Assembly: GCF_016765675.1 (NCBI RefSeq)
Contig: NZ_JAESWB010000045.1
Span: forward strand, 62,001-126,000
From: Neobacillus paridis
GTDB taxonomy: Bacteria > Bacillota > Bacilli > Bacillales > Cytobacillaceae
Length of the DNA stretch: 64,000 nucleotides
Reading direction: 5' to 3'
The position numbers were made by a program, and so were the translations under genes. The notes under the pieces are model-generated. The model was given only the letters and a program-made list of their open reading frames with translations, searched no databases and was not told the origin of the DNA. This document shows positions 16,944 through 25,305 of this stretch, in pieces; position 1 is the stretch's first letter; each line of letters opens with the position of its first letter.

Positions 16944-17945
16944 ATGATGAAACAACAAGAAGGCTATACTCGTTTCTTGACTAACAGATTTTGGGTCATC
17001 ACGATTGCCGTTTTTTGTTCAATTTTATGGGGAAGTGCTTTTCCGGTATTAAAACTAAGCTATGACGAACTTGGAATGGCAGGAGATGATTTAGCTGCGA
17101 AAATTGTCTTCGCCGGCATCCGTTTTATGCTGGCGGCTTTGTTGCTGCTGATCATTGTATTCTTATTTGATAGACAGGCGTTGAAAATAAGCTGGCGGCA
17201 ATGGCCGGCTGTTATTGGTTTGGGGCTCTTGTCCACGAGTTTGCAATATTTCTTTTTCTATAATGGATTAGCCCATACTTCCGGAATGAAAGCAGCGATT
17301 TTAAATTCGAGCGGAGTATTTTTCGTTGTTTTTCTTGCCCACTTTATTTATGCCGATGACCGCTTGGATTGGCGGAAAATTCTTGGCTTAATTACCGGGT
17401 TTGGGGGAATTGTTGTTGCTAACTGGGGACAGGATACCTCTCTCCATTTTACTTTCTTTGGAGAAGGCTTCATGCTGCTCTCCGGATTGGCTGCGGCGTT
17501 TGGAACCTTCCTATCCAAACGCCTATCGGCTGACATTCATCCCTTTGCCTTAACCGGCTGGCAAATGTTGATTGGCTCGGCACTGATGCTGATAATTGGA
17601 ACACCCAGCCTTAGTCCAGGCGCCATGACGTTCACAGCAAAGGGCTGGCTGTTACTTTTTTATGCAGTCTTTTTATCGGCAGCTGCCTTTGCCCTGTGGA
17701 CCTCTCTGCTAAAGTACAACAAGGCCGGAGAAGTGACACTTTTTAAATTTGTTGTTCCCGTTTCCGGAACGATCCTCTCGGCGATGTTCCTGCCCGGCGA
17801 ACATTTATCAGTCAATACGATGGCAGCACTCCTTCTAGTATCTGCGGGAATTACCGCAGTCAATCAAAAAGGAAGAAAACCAATTATGATGTTAAATGGA
17901 AACTCGCCGACTGACGAGTCCTTAAAGACGAAGACAGAGGCGTAG
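16944..17945 (+). CDS. EamA/DMT-superfamily transporter
   Basis: Start ATG 16944, with TTGGAG upstream; an in-frame ATG at 16896 has no ribosome site. 333 residues with ten hydrophobic segments and two EamA repeats: WGSAFPVLKLSY in the first half, YKxx-type LWTSLLKYNKAGEVTLFKFVVPV near the end of the second. Such proteins export or import small metabolites across the cytoplasmic membrane; the substrate cannot be predicted. The last 18 codons and the stop come from the 119-bp repeat (copy B), so the natural C-terminus has been replaced. An extended -10 (TGTGTATAAT) and the inverted repeat ACATG-TTG-CATGT lie near 16885-16910. Confidence 0.82.
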   Translation: MMKQQEGYTRFLTNRFWVITIAVFCSILWGSAFPVLKLSYDELGMAGDDLAAKIVFAGIRFMLAALLLLIIVFLFDRQALKISWRQWPAVIGLGLLSTSLQYFFFYNGLAHTSGMKAAILNSSGVFFVVFLAHFIYADDRLDWRKILGLITGFGGIVVANWGQDTSLHFTFFGEGFMLLSGLAAAFGTFLSKRLSADIHPFALTGWQMLIGSALMLIIGTPSLSPGAMTFTAKGWLLLFYAVFLSAAAFALWTSLLKYNKAGEVTLFKFVVPVSGTILSAMFLPGEHLSVNTMAALLLVSAGITAVNQKGRKPIMMLNGNSPTDESLKTKTEA

Positions 17946-18012
17946 TTGAATTTATGCGACATAAGGAAGTATAAAATTCGGAAAAATTTTATACTTCCTT
18001 ATTAGCTAAAAA
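17894..18012 (+). repeat. 119-bp structured repeat, copy B
   Basis: Second copy of the element at 9942-10060. Its 3' stem (ATAAGGAAGTATAAAATT with its complement) is 18 perfect pairs. The 5' hairpin is weaker here (ACTCG/CGAGT) and the second palindrome has one change (GTCCTTAAAGAC). It lies across the 3' end of the transporter gene and supplies that gene's stop codon (TAG 17943-17945). Confidence 0.85.
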
Positions 18013-18056
18013 AATGGCAACATGCGGATCAACAAGTAAATAAAACTTAAAATCAT

Positions 18057-18109
18057 GGTGCCTGTTCCCGCTGCATTAATACTTTAATGTGAAAGGGAAC
18101 AGGCAACAC
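18057..18109. repeat. Inverted repeat, GTGCCTGTTCCC type
   Basis: GTGCCTGTTCCC (18058-18069) and GGGAACAGGCAACAC (18094-18108) pair over 11-12 positions around a 24-base loop. No T-run follows. It lies in the 18013-18470 spacer, which otherwise holds only the terminator at 18148 and AT-rich promoter sequence for the L,D-transpeptidase. Confidence 0.5.
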
Positions 18110-18147
18110 CGTTAATTATCCCTCTTTCACCTGCTTTTTTTCTTTCT

Positions 18148-18179
18148 AAACTGCCTTAGCAAAAAGTTGGCAGTTTTTC
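18148..18179 (+). terminator. Terminator downstream of the EamA transporter
   Basis: AAACTGCC (18148-18155) pairs with GGCAGTTT (18169-18176), and the T-run continues to 18178. Confidence 0.7.
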
Positions 18180-18470
18180 TGTAATTATCATATTATAATG
18201 CTTAGACATTATATCATTTGGCCCGAATCAAACCTCCTCATTGCTCACCTAATATTCTTTTTGGCAGCTCAAATTCTTCCAAATTATTACTCAAAGCACA
18301 TTACATATATTTTTAAAATATGGTAAATATATACATCATAAAACTAGTAAAATAATGGTGATAATAGTAGAATAATAGGGTAAACTAGTCGAGGGGTTAG
18401 AAAAAAGATACTCGCTTAAAGCCAGTGGATGCCGATACCATGTTTTTTTACATAGATGGGGGGGAACGTT

Positions 18471-19916
18471 ATGAATAACGCGCAATATGAATTAACGGAA
18501 GAAATGAGTAGAATGAAGAAAAACTCCATTAAATGGTATAAGAATTGGAAATTTATGATAACAAGCACCATTATCGTGTTAGCACTCTTAATTGGAGGAA
18601 TGAGCTATTATCAAGCGACCCGGTTCAATTCGCAAATTACCATAAATGATACTAAAGTGGGCGGGCTGACTGCTGAAAAAGCAGTTAAAAAGTTGAAAAC
18701 CGCTATTTTGGCAAACAGAGTTTATGTTGGAAAACAGCAAATTTTAGATGCAGAAGACACAAAGATGGGGTTTACCGATGATGATTTGCCTGAAGTAAAA
18801 AAAATACTAAAAAGCCAATGGTCTTTCTTTCCTTCCTTTAAGAAAAAAAATTATCTGCTTATTCCCAAAGAAGCTGATCAATATCGCAGCGTCACGCTGA
18901 AAAAGCTTGTTGAAGAAAAGCTTGTCACCATGAATAAATCTTTAAAAGCGCCTGTAAATGCCCAGGCTAAGTTAGAGCAGGGGCAAATTGTTATCAGCAA
19001 AAGCGAGAATGGAGAGCAGTATGATATAGCCAAACTAATGAAGGATTACGAAAAACAGGAATTTAAAAGCGATATTCGTCTGAAACCGGTATTCCTGCAG
19101 CCGATTAAGGAAGACAGTCAGATTGTCAAAAACGAAGAAAAGAAACTGCGAGAACTCCTAAAGCAGACGATTGACTATAAAGTACAGAAAAAAGTCTATT
19201 CATTAAAGGCCAGTGAACTAATCAAAAACGCCACTGTCTCCAAAGATATGAAGATCACTATCGACCCAAGCGAAATCAAAAACAAAATTACGGAAATAAA
19301 TGAAAAACAGGCAACTTTAAATAAAGATATTCCGTTTAAGACCAGTTCAGGTAGAATCGTTACCGTAAAAGCTCAAGGCTACGGCTGGGCCATAGATGTT
19401 GATAAAGAAGCGGCTCTGCTTCAAAAGGCTTTTGTAAAAGGAGATAAATCGGTATCGGCAACAAATATTTATGGCAATGGCTGGAGTAATGAAGGCATCG
19501 GATATGAAAACACCACCAATAACGGGATTGGCGACACCTATGCAGAAGTGTCTATTTCGCAACAGCGCATTTGGCTTTATAAAAATGGAAAAATGGTTCT
19601 GTCCACCCATGTGGTAACGGGAAAACACATCACCGGTGAAGATACAGAAAAGGGGATATGGTATATCCTTTATAAGCGAACACAGTACACACTAAGAGGC
19701 AGTGCAGTTGGTAAATCTGAATATGCGATTAAAGTAAATTACTGGGCACCGTTCACAAACAGCGGTCAAGGATTCCACGACGCCAGCTGGCGCACGAATT
19801 GGTCAAGTAATGCTTATCTTACGGCAGGTTCCGGCGGCTGCGTCAACACGCCACCAAGCGTTATGGGGACAGTGTATAACTATCTCAGCACCTACGAACC
19901 GGTTGTTATTTATTAA
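18471..19916 (+). CDS. Membrane-anchored L,D-transpeptidase (YkuD domain) with peptidoglycan-binding repeats
   Basis: Start ATG 18471 after GGGGGGAACGTT; an in-frame ATG at 18456 overlaps that ribosome site. 481 residues. One N-terminal membrane segment (about 25-45, FMITSTIIVLALLIGGMSYY) leaves the rest outside the cell. Residues 50-330 are a lysine-rich region with two putative peptidoglycan-binding (PG_binding_4-like) domains. The C-terminal YkuD domain begins near YAEVSISQQRIWLYKNGK; its active site is GSGGCVNTP (nucleophile Cys), with HDASW upstream. It should form 3-3 cross-links or attach groups to peptidoglycan. It is a single gene with a strong terminator. Confidence 0.9.
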   Translation: MNNAQYELTEEMSRMKKNSIKWYKNWKFMITSTIIVLALLIGGMSYYQATRFNSQITINDTKVGGLTAEKAVKKLKTAILANRVYVGKQQILDAEDTKMGFTDDDLPEVKKILKSQWSFFPSFKKKNYLLIPKEADQYRSVTLKKLVEEKLVTMNKSLKAPVNAQAKLEQGQIVISKSENGEQYDIAKLMKDYEKQEFKSDIRLKPVFLQPIKEDSQIVKNEEKKLRELLKQTIDYKVQKKVYSLKASELIKNATVSKDMKITIDPSEIKNKITEINEKQATLNKDIPFKTSSGRIVTVKAQGYGWAIDVDKEAALLQKAFVKGDKSVSATNIYGNGWSNEGIGYENTTNNGIGDTYAEVSISQQRIWLYKNGKMVLSTHVVTGKHITGEDTEKGIWYILYKRTQYTLRGSAVGKSEYAIKVNYWAPFTNSGQGFHDASWRTNWSSNAYLTAGSGGCVNTPPSVMGTVYNYLSTYEPVVIY

Positions 19917-19930
19917 AAATATAAAACTTA

Positions 19931-19968
19931 AAAGGAGCAGGAAATCGCAAGTGATTTCCTGCTCCTTT
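19931..19968. terminator. Bidirectional terminator between the L,D-transpeptidase and CueP-like genes
   Basis: AAAGGAGCAGGAAATC (19931-19946) is perfectly complementary to GATTTCCTGCTCCTTT (19953-19968), with a six-base loop and T-rich flanks on both strands. It serves two convergent genes. Confidence 0.85.
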
Positions 19969-19976
19969 ATTATGAT

Positions 19977-20513
19977 TTACATCAGCTTCATCGTTGTTAT
20001 ACAAGTAGGGGCATCTTTGAACGTAGAGATTTCTGCGCCCGCTTTTTTTCCGTCCTGCTCAATCTTTATTTGATACTTTTTATCCCGCGGCAGCCATAAA
20101 TCGATAAATCCATTCTTTTGGGACTTAACCATCTTGTCCAATATAACTTGGCCTTCCGCATCTTTAATGTATACTTTAAACTGTTTATTGGTTAGTTCAC
20201 CTTGACAACCTGTCAAGCTATGAGTCGTTCAAGGATGGGTATTTTTAACATAAGGAGCAATCGAAACAAAGAATTCATCCTTAGGCAAGTTATAAGCCGT
20301 CTCGTTTCCTTTTTTGTCTGTCACAACTAGTTGCTGCGGCGTGATCGAGGCGTTTTCCACCTTTTCGTTACCACCGCTATATTCACTTACCAATTGCTTA
20401 ATGTTAGTCGTTTCCTTTTGCTTTACGGACTTTCCTTCATCTGTACCTGTTCCGCTACAGGCAGTTAATACGGATGCTGTCAATAAAGCAGCCATCATGA
20501 GCTTTAATTTCAT
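19977..20513 (-). CDS. CueP-like metal-binding lipoprotein, probable selenoprotein
   Basis: The frame from ATG 20513 to the stop at 19977 is interrupted only by one TGA (20229-20231) at codon 95; reading through gives 178 residues. The lipoprotein signal is MKLKLMMAALLTASVLTAC (lipid-anchored C19). The body matches CueP: QLVVTDKKGNETAYNLP, FFVSIAPYV, LTGCQGEL, NGFIDLWLPRDK, ISTF and C-terminal CITTMKLM. TGA stands where the family has the first of three conserved metal/redox cysteines: position 95, with C103 and C171 remaining (Salmonella CueP uses C96, C104 and C172). A SECIS-like hairpin lies just downstream. I read residue 95 as selenocysteine. A nonsense mutation or sequence error is the alternative, but nothing else in the gene is decayed. 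It should act on the outer face of the membrane in copper binding. Confidence 0.72.
20201..20217 (-). promoter_or_regulatory. Candidate bacterial SECIS hairpin in the cueP-like mRNA
   Basis: On the minus strand: CTTGACA (20217-20211), loop GGT (20210-20208), TGTCAAG (20207-20201); seven perfect pairs. Eighteen bases lie between the TGA and the loop G, within the usual 16-37 range, and the loop starts GG, as in the glutaredoxin hairpin. Confidence 0.6.
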
Positions 20514-20666
20514 GCAGTTGCCTCAACTCCTTTTCCCTTTCTTCAAACCATTTTACCTTTTTTCTACTTGTCGGGCGCTATTCTCATTGTATTCTTCACA
20601 ATTCTTTCACATTATTTACAATTATTTACTTTCGATTCGTAAAGAAAATATTTCAGTGACTCAACT

Positions 20667-21452
20667 TTAAGCCCACACTTCGTCAAGGGTATTTCTAAAC
20701 AGTAAATCAAGCTGTGGAGAAAAATCTTGTAAGTAAACATTTAGGGTTTTGATCCATTCTCGAAGTCGGGAAATTTCTTCGATAAAAAATTCGTTGATTA
20801 CATCGATTTGCAGTTTTTCAGCTTGTTTTTCCCCGAGCCGTTTTCTTTTTAGCAAGGCTTTGATTTCTCCTTTTACCTCCCCTTCCGCAATGCATTTTTC
20901 CAATAATAGTTGGTAATCCAATGGTGGAAATTCATTCAATTTTTCAATCCAGTTTGCTACCAGTATGGGTCTGAGAACATTTAAATATCTTTTGCTGTTC
21001 ACTTCACCATCTTGTAGTATCCCTTGAAAATTTTTATTTGCCATGTTGAGATAATGATGCAGACATGCCTGCGGAGCAAAGATCTCTCTTGTGAGCTTCT
21101 TCATTTGTGCAATAGTAGGAAATTCTTGGTAATATACTATTCCTGAATGAAGCCATTCCAATAATGGCGGATTGGACTTCCTTAATAACCTTAAGGCTTT
21201 CGTTAATTCCCATCCGGTAATATCCAGCAGGTCATCGATTGGCAGTTCAATGACATCCCGCTTTTTCCCTATTCCTATTGGGTCAATCGTTAAATAATCG
21301 TCTTTCTTATGGACATATATAAAGCGGACATCATAATCACTATCTTTTGATGAGACCCCCCAGGCTCTGCTACCAGCTTCACAGGCATATAGGATTTTCA
21401 CATTATAATCCGACTCGATTTTTTTCAAGGCTTTTAAAATGGTTTCCTTCAA
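20667..21452 (-). CDS. Nucleotidyltransferase-superfamily protein, YcgL-like (COG3541)
   Basis: 261 residues, starting at TTG 21452 with a GGTGA ribosome site. ACEAGSRAWGVSSKDSDYDVRFIYV contains the polymerase-beta-type motif GS-x(9-11)-D-x-D (the paired acids are in SDYDVR). The rest, including NPPLLEWLHSGIVY and NSKRYLNVLRPIL, is typical of the YcgL group, predicted to be nucleotidyltransferases in RNA repair. No ligase or kinase partner lies nearby. It could be co-transcribed with the cueP-like gene 150 bp downstream, but the functions do not obviously connect. Confidence 0.82.
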   Translation of the reverse strand: MKETILKALKKIESDYNVKILYACEAGSRAWGVSSKDSDYDVRFIYVHKKDDYLTIDPIGIGKKRDVIELPIDDLLDITGWELTKALRLLRKSNPPLLEWLHSGIVYYQEFPTIAQMKKLTREIFAPQACLHHYLNMANKNFQGILQDGEVNSKRYLNVLRPILVANWIEKLNEFPPLDYQLLLEKCIAEGEVKGEIKALLKRKRLGEKQAEKLQIDVINEFFIEEISRLREWIKTLNVYLQDFSPQLDLLFRNTLDEVWA

Positions 21453-21946
21453 GTGAAATCACCAACTCTATATTAAATATTTCTTTTTCAAAAAAGGCTT
21501 GTTTTCTTCATTAATTGCAGAACCTATTTATCCTATTTTCAGCATGGCTTGAGCTCAATGTCAATTTTTAGTCATGGTTATCCTTACAGGTATTTATGCA
21601 TTCCTTTTACATTTGGAGCGGTTATCTTACTCGGCTGCTTCTTCCTCACTTTTAGGGGCAAGAAAGAAGAAAACTGTAATGGGACAATAACAATAATTTG
21701 TTCAGCCGACAATTGGCAATGAAGTGAATTGGCTTTTTTTATGGATAATATCCTGTTAAACTTCAAACTTAATATGAATAATCAAAAATTTCACAATTAA
21801 GGTTTACTATATTAAAAAAAAATTGTAGAATGTTTCTATGCCTGTTAATTATTTGTATATTCTAAAAAGAGTAAAGAGTCGACAAAAATCGACAATTCTA
21901 CAGGTGCCCTTCATAAGAACAGAAATCAACAGGGAGGAGGATTGGC
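21453..21946. other. 494-bp AT-rich spacer upstream of glnQ
   Basis: This should hold the promoter of the glutamine transporter operon. The final 120 bp contain several TATAAT/TTGTAT-like boxes, none clearly best. The stretch about 21600-21700 could encode a short hydrophobic segment, but no start or ribosome site supports a gene. I see no riboswitch. Confidence 0.4.
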
Positions 21947-22675
21947 ATGATTCGGTTTAATTCTGTTAACAAGTACTATGGTGACTTTCACGTCCTGAAA
22001 AATATTAATGTAGAGATTAATAAAGGCGAAGTTGTCGTTGTCATTGGTCCTTCTGGATCAGGGAAAAGTACTATGCTTCGTTGTATTAATCGTCTGGAAA
22101 CGATTTCAGATGGGGAATTAATTGTTAATGGCGTGAAGGTAAATGACAAAAAAACAAACATTAATGAGTTAAGGCGAAATATTGGGATGGTTTTTCAGCA
22201 TTTCCACCTATACCCGCACAAAACCGTCTTGGAAAATATAACGATTGCCCCGATGATGGTTTTAAAACAATCAAAAGAGGAAGCAGAAAAGGTGGCAAAA
22301 TACTATCTCGAAAAGGTTGGTATACCTGATAAGGCAAACTCCTATCCATCACAGTTATCAGGTGGACAGCAGCAGAGGGTGGCGATTGCAAGAGGTCTTG
22401 CAATGAAGCCGGAAATTATGCTGTTTGATGAGCCAACATCGGCCTTGGATCCGGAGATGATCGGCGAAGTGCTGGATGTCATGAAAACTCTGGCAAAAGA
22501 AGGAATGACAATGGTTGTTGTAACCCATGAAATGGGCTTTGCCAAGGAAGTTGCCGATCGTGTTATCTTTATGGATCATGGACAAATTCTTGAAGAGGGA
22601 ACACCGGCTGAGTTTTTCGCGAATCCAAAAGAAGAAAGAGCGCGACTATTCCTTAGCCGTATATTAAATCATTAA
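21947..22675 (+). CDS. glnQ: Glutamine ABC transporter, ATP-binding subunit
   Basis: 242 residues with all ABC ATPase motifs: Walker [10 protein letters not shown] (about 36-44), Q-loop, signature LSGGQQQR, Walker [15 protein letters not shown] and the switch histidine in [10 protein letters not shown]. It closely resembles polar amino acid importers (GlnQ, ArtM). A strong AGGGAGGAGG site precedes ATG 21947. The operon order Q-H-M-P is exactly that of B. subtilis glnQHMP, which supports glutamine as substrate, though the specificity lies in GlnH. Confidence 0.92.
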   Translation: MIRFNSVNKYYGDFHVLKNINVEINKGEVVVVIGPSGSGKSTMLRCINRLETISDGELIVNGVKVNDKKTNINELRRNIGMVFQHFHLYPHKTVLENITIAPMMVLKQSKEEAEKVAKYYLEKVGIPDKANSYPSQLSGGQQQRVAIARGLAMKPEIMLFDEPTSALDPEMIGEVLDVMKTLAKEGMTMVVVTHEMGFAKEVADRVIFMDHGQILEEGTPAEFFANPKEERARLFLSRILNH

Positions 22676-22693
22676 AAAACAAGGGGGATTTAT

Positions 22694-23509
22694 ATGTTTA
22701 AAAGTAAATCTAGTAAATTAGCATTAATTCTTTTTTTAGCTATGTCAATGCTGCTTGCAGCCTGCGGCAAAGGTGAAAAAGCAAGTACCGGCGGTTCATC
22801 CAAAAACGCTCTCGAGCAAATTAAAGATAAGGGCAAAATTGTAATCGGCGTAAAATACGACACAAGGTTATTTGGACTTAAGAATCCAACTTCCGGTGAA
22901 GTAGAAGGTTTCGATATTGATATTTCCAAAGAGCTGGCAAAAGCCATTCTTGGTGATGAAAAAAAGGTTGAGTTTAAAGAGGTTACCTCAAAAACTCGGA
23001 TTCCCATGTTAAACAATGGTGATATTGATGCCATTGTCGCTACCATGACCATCTCGGAAGAACGTAAAAAAGAAGTTGATTTCTCTGATGTTTACTTTAT
23101 GGCAGGACAATCACTTCTTGTCAAAAAAGGAAGCCCGATCAAAGGACTGAAAGATTTGAAAAAAGGTACCAAAGTTCTGGCAGTTAAAGGCTCAACTTCT
23201 GCCATTAATATTCGTGAAAAAGCTCCTGAAGCAACTGTTTTAGAATATGAAAACTATACAGAAGCGTTCACTGCCTTGAAATCCGGTCAAGGGGATGCAT
23301 TAACAACGGATGACGCGATCCTTTATGGAATGGTTGACCAAGATCCGAAATATCAGTTAGTCGGCGGTACCTTCACCGAAGAGCCATACGGCATTGCTGT
23401 TAAAAAAGGAAATAAAGAATTAGTTGACGCAATTAATGATGCTTTAAAGAAAATGAAAGAAAGCGGAAAATATGACGAAATTAAAAATAAATGGATCAAA
23501 ACCAACTAA
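22694..23509 (+). CDS. glnH: Glutamine ABC transporter, substrate-binding lipoprotein
   Basis: 271 residues; the lipoprotein signal ends MLLAACGKG (lipobox LAAC). Typical class-II amino-acid-binding domain: IVIGVKYDTRLFG at the N-terminus of the fold, GFDIDISKELAKAIL, IDAIVATMTISEERKKEVDFS and ALTTDDAILYG. The Asp/Arg pair expected to hold the alpha-amino and carboxylate groups is present (SEER, TTDDA). It lies 18 bases after glnQ. The next gene, glnM, is 289 bp away behind a hairpin, which probably lets more binding protein than permease be made. Confidence 0.9.
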   Translation: MFKSKSSKLALILFLAMSMLLAACGKGEKASTGGSSKNALEQIKDKGKIVIGVKYDTRLFGLKNPTSGEVEGFDIDISKELAKAILGDEKKVEFKEVTSKTRIPMLNNGDIDAIVATMTISEERKKEVDFSDVYFMAGQSLLVKKGSPIKGLKDLKKGTKVLAVKGSTSAINIREKAPEATVLEYENYTEAFTALKSGQGDALTTDDAILYGMVDQDPKYQLVGGTFTEEPYGIAVKKGNKELVDAINDALKKMKESGKYDEIKNKWIKTN

Positions 23510-23520
23510 CATCCACTAAG

Positions 23521-23551
23521 ATCAGGATGAGCAAAATTTGCTCATCCTGAT
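23521..23551 (+). terminator. Intercistronic hairpin between glnH and glnM
   Basis: ATCAGGATGAGCA (23521-23533) pairs with TGCTCATCCTGAT (23539-23551). No long T-run follows, so it is probably an mRNA-stabilising or attenuating element that raises glnH relative to glnMP. Confidence 0.6.
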
Positions 23552-23555
23552 ACTT

Positions 23556-23773
23556 CTTATAAGAAAAGCGCAAGCGGCCCTGCTCAGCGGCGTATGGCCT
23601 CCTCGAAAAAGCTATCGCTTTTCCTTCGTGCGATGCTGATGCTGTCGAAGCCTTCCTTGTGAAGCGCTCCAACTGAGATAAAGGAAACACGGTGAGCGCA
23701 AGCGAACCGATGTTGACTTATCGTAGGGCGGAGCGTGAAGGACACTAGCCGCTAGGGAGCTGGAGCTAGACAA
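23556..23773 (+). repeat. GC-rich intergenic element inside the gln operon
   Basis: About 218 bp between glnH and glnM, clearly more GC-rich than its surroundings. It begins near AGAAAAGCGCAAGCGG and ends GGGAGCTGGAGCTAGACAA. It contains small hairpins (GAAAAAGC-TATC-GCTTTTCC) and GCGCAAGCG near both ends. It has no long reading frame. The style matches dispersed GCGCAAGCGC-type intergenic repeats of Bacillus genomes; no second copy is in this window, so membership is inferred. Confidence 0.5.
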
Positions 23774-23798
23774 TGGATAAAAAAGGGGGGAGATCATC

Positions 23799-24452
23799 AT
23801 GATTGATTTTTCAATACTGATCGATAACTGGGATACATATTTGGAAGGATTTAAGAACACGATCTTTGCTAGTTTAATTGGTTTGGTAGGGAGCTTTGTA
23901 ATTGGTGTAATTGTTGCCGTGATGAGAATAGCACCAATTAAACCGTTAAATTGGATTGGCACCGTCTATGTTGAATTCATTAGAAATATTCCTCTTCTTA
24001 TCATAGCCTTTTTCTTTTATGTCGGTCTTCCTGCGATCGGTGTAACGTTACCAGGGTTTGTGGCAGGGACGATTGCCCTTTCCATTTATACGGCTTCCTT
24101 TATCGCCGAAGCGATCCGGGCCGGAATACAATCTGTTCCCAAAGGGCAAATGGAGGCAGCAAGGTCATCAGGTCTCACCTATTTACAGGCAATGAGATTA
24201 ATTATTTTACCGCAAGCGATCAAAATCGTCATTCCGCCAATTGGCAACCAGTTTATTAATCTGGTAAAAAATTCGTCAATTTTAGGGATGATCGCGGGCT
24301 TAGATTTAATGTATTTCGGAGATATCGTTTCCTCGCATACATTCGTTACCTTTGATGTCTACATTTTTGTTGCTTTGTTCTATCTTGTTTTAACAATACC
24401 ATTAAGTCTTGGCGTTGGTTATCTGGAAAAACGCCTGGCTAGAAGTCATTAA
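23799..24452 (+). CDS. glnM: Glutamine ABC transporter permease
   Basis: 217 residues, five hydrophobic segments. The permease signature for contact with the ATPase, EAIRAGIQSVPKGQMEAARS (EAA loop), is complete, and ALSIYTASFIAEAIR precedes it as in the HisMQ family. The ribosome site AGGGGGGAG precedes ATG 23799. It pairs with glnP 11 bases downstream to form the membrane channel. The gap from glnH contains a hairpin and GC-rich element. Confidence 0.9.
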   Translation: MIDFSILIDNWDTYLEGFKNTIFASLIGLVGSFVIGVIVAVMRIAPIKPLNWIGTVYVEFIRNIPLLIIAFFFYVGLPAIGVTLPGFVAGTIALSIYTASFIAEAIRAGIQSVPKGQMEAARSSGLTYLQAMRLIILPQAIKIVIPPIGNQFINLVKNSSILGMIAGLDLMYFGDIVSSHTFVTFDVYIFVALFYLVLTIPLSLGVGYLEKRLARSH

Positions 24453-24463
24453 GGAGGGGAATT

Positions 24464-25114
24464 ATGGATATTGCAGGAGCACTTTCAGCCGATCATTTAA
24501 AATTCCTCGCCGATGGTTTTATGGTGACGTTATACATTGCGTTTATTTCGATTGTTCTCAGCTTTATTGTAGGAATTCTATTAGGTACTTTACGGTATGC
24601 AAAAATTCCCGTCGTATCCAAAATCGTGGCTGTGATTATTGAAACGATAAGGAATACACCGCTGTTGCTAATCATTTTCTTCACTTTTTTTGCCTTACCG
24701 GAAGTAGGAATAAAGCTAAGCGTCACAGTGGCGGCGATTTTAGCATTAACTGTATTTGAATCGGCGATGCTGGCTGAAATTGTCAGAGGTGGTTTGAATT
24801 CGATTGATAAAGGGCAAATTGAAGCAGCCCGTTCATCCGGGTTAACCTATATCCAAACATTATGGCATATTGTCATGCCTCAGGCATTGAGGAGAATGAT
24901 TCCGCCAATTGTCAGCCAATTTATCTCCTTATTGAAGGATACTTCTTTATGCGTGATTATCGCTTTACCAGAATTCATGCATAATGCGCAAATCATTTAT
25001 GCCCAAAATGTCAATTACATTTTCCCAATCTTTTTCGTCGTCGCCCTCATGTATTTTATCGTAAACTATTGTTTATCATTAATTGCACGTCGCCTTGAAA
25101 GTAAGCAGGCATAA
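24464..25114 (+). CDS. glnP: Glutamine ABC transporter permease
   Basis: 216 residues, homologous to GlnM. Hydrophobic segments and the EAA loop AEIVRGGLNSIDKGQIEAAR are clear. Ribosome site AAGGAGGGG precedes ATG 24464. It is the last gene of the operon, followed by the terminator at 25197-25228. Confidence 0.9.
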   Translation: MDIAGALSADHLKFLADGFMVTLYIAFISIVLSFIVGILLGTLRYAKIPVVSKIVAVIIETIRNTPLLLIIFFTFFALPEVGIKLSVTVAAILALTVFESAMLAEIVRGGLNSIDKGQIEAARSSGLTYIQTLWHIVMPQALRRMIPPIVSQFISLLKDTSLCVIIALPEFMHNAQIIYAQNVNYIFPIFFVVALMYFIVNYCLSLIARRLESKQA

Positions 25115-25196
25115 AACATGGGGTTAGATGTTCCCTTCTTCATTCTTGTTATAAAAAAATCGCGGGGAACACTCTTTAAAAACATAATGGGAACCT

Positions 25197-25228
25197 AAAA
25201 AAGACAATTCGTTTGGATTGTCTTTTTT
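25197..25228. terminator. Bidirectional terminator between glnP and the alpha-galactosidase gene
   Basis: AAAAAAGACAAT and ATTGTCTTTTTT form the stem with loop TCGTTTGG; T-runs flank it on both strands. Confidence 0.85.
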
Positions 25229-25305
25229 GTTTATATCTTTAGCAGCCCATTGGCGATTTGCATGCTTCAATTGGCGGTTGCTACGCTCTATTTTGCGGAA
25301 GTCTT

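Noticed and set aside
17909-17934. Hammerhead-ribozyme-like core in repeat copy B (CTGACGAGTCC ... GACGAAGAC)
   Set aside because: Copy A lacks the CTGANGA core (it reads TTGGCGA), the base after GAA is wrong, and no stem III followed by a cleavage triplet can be drawn.
19977-20216. Separate small gene starting at TTG 20216 downstream of a truncated lipoprotein
   Set aside because: It is in the same frame as the upstream part and together they form one CueP-like domain; the TTG has no ribosome site.
21590-21710. Short hydrophobic reading frame upstream of glnQ (ends FRGKKEEN region)
   Set aside because: No start codon with a ribosome site and no recognisable family; cannot be separated from chance.
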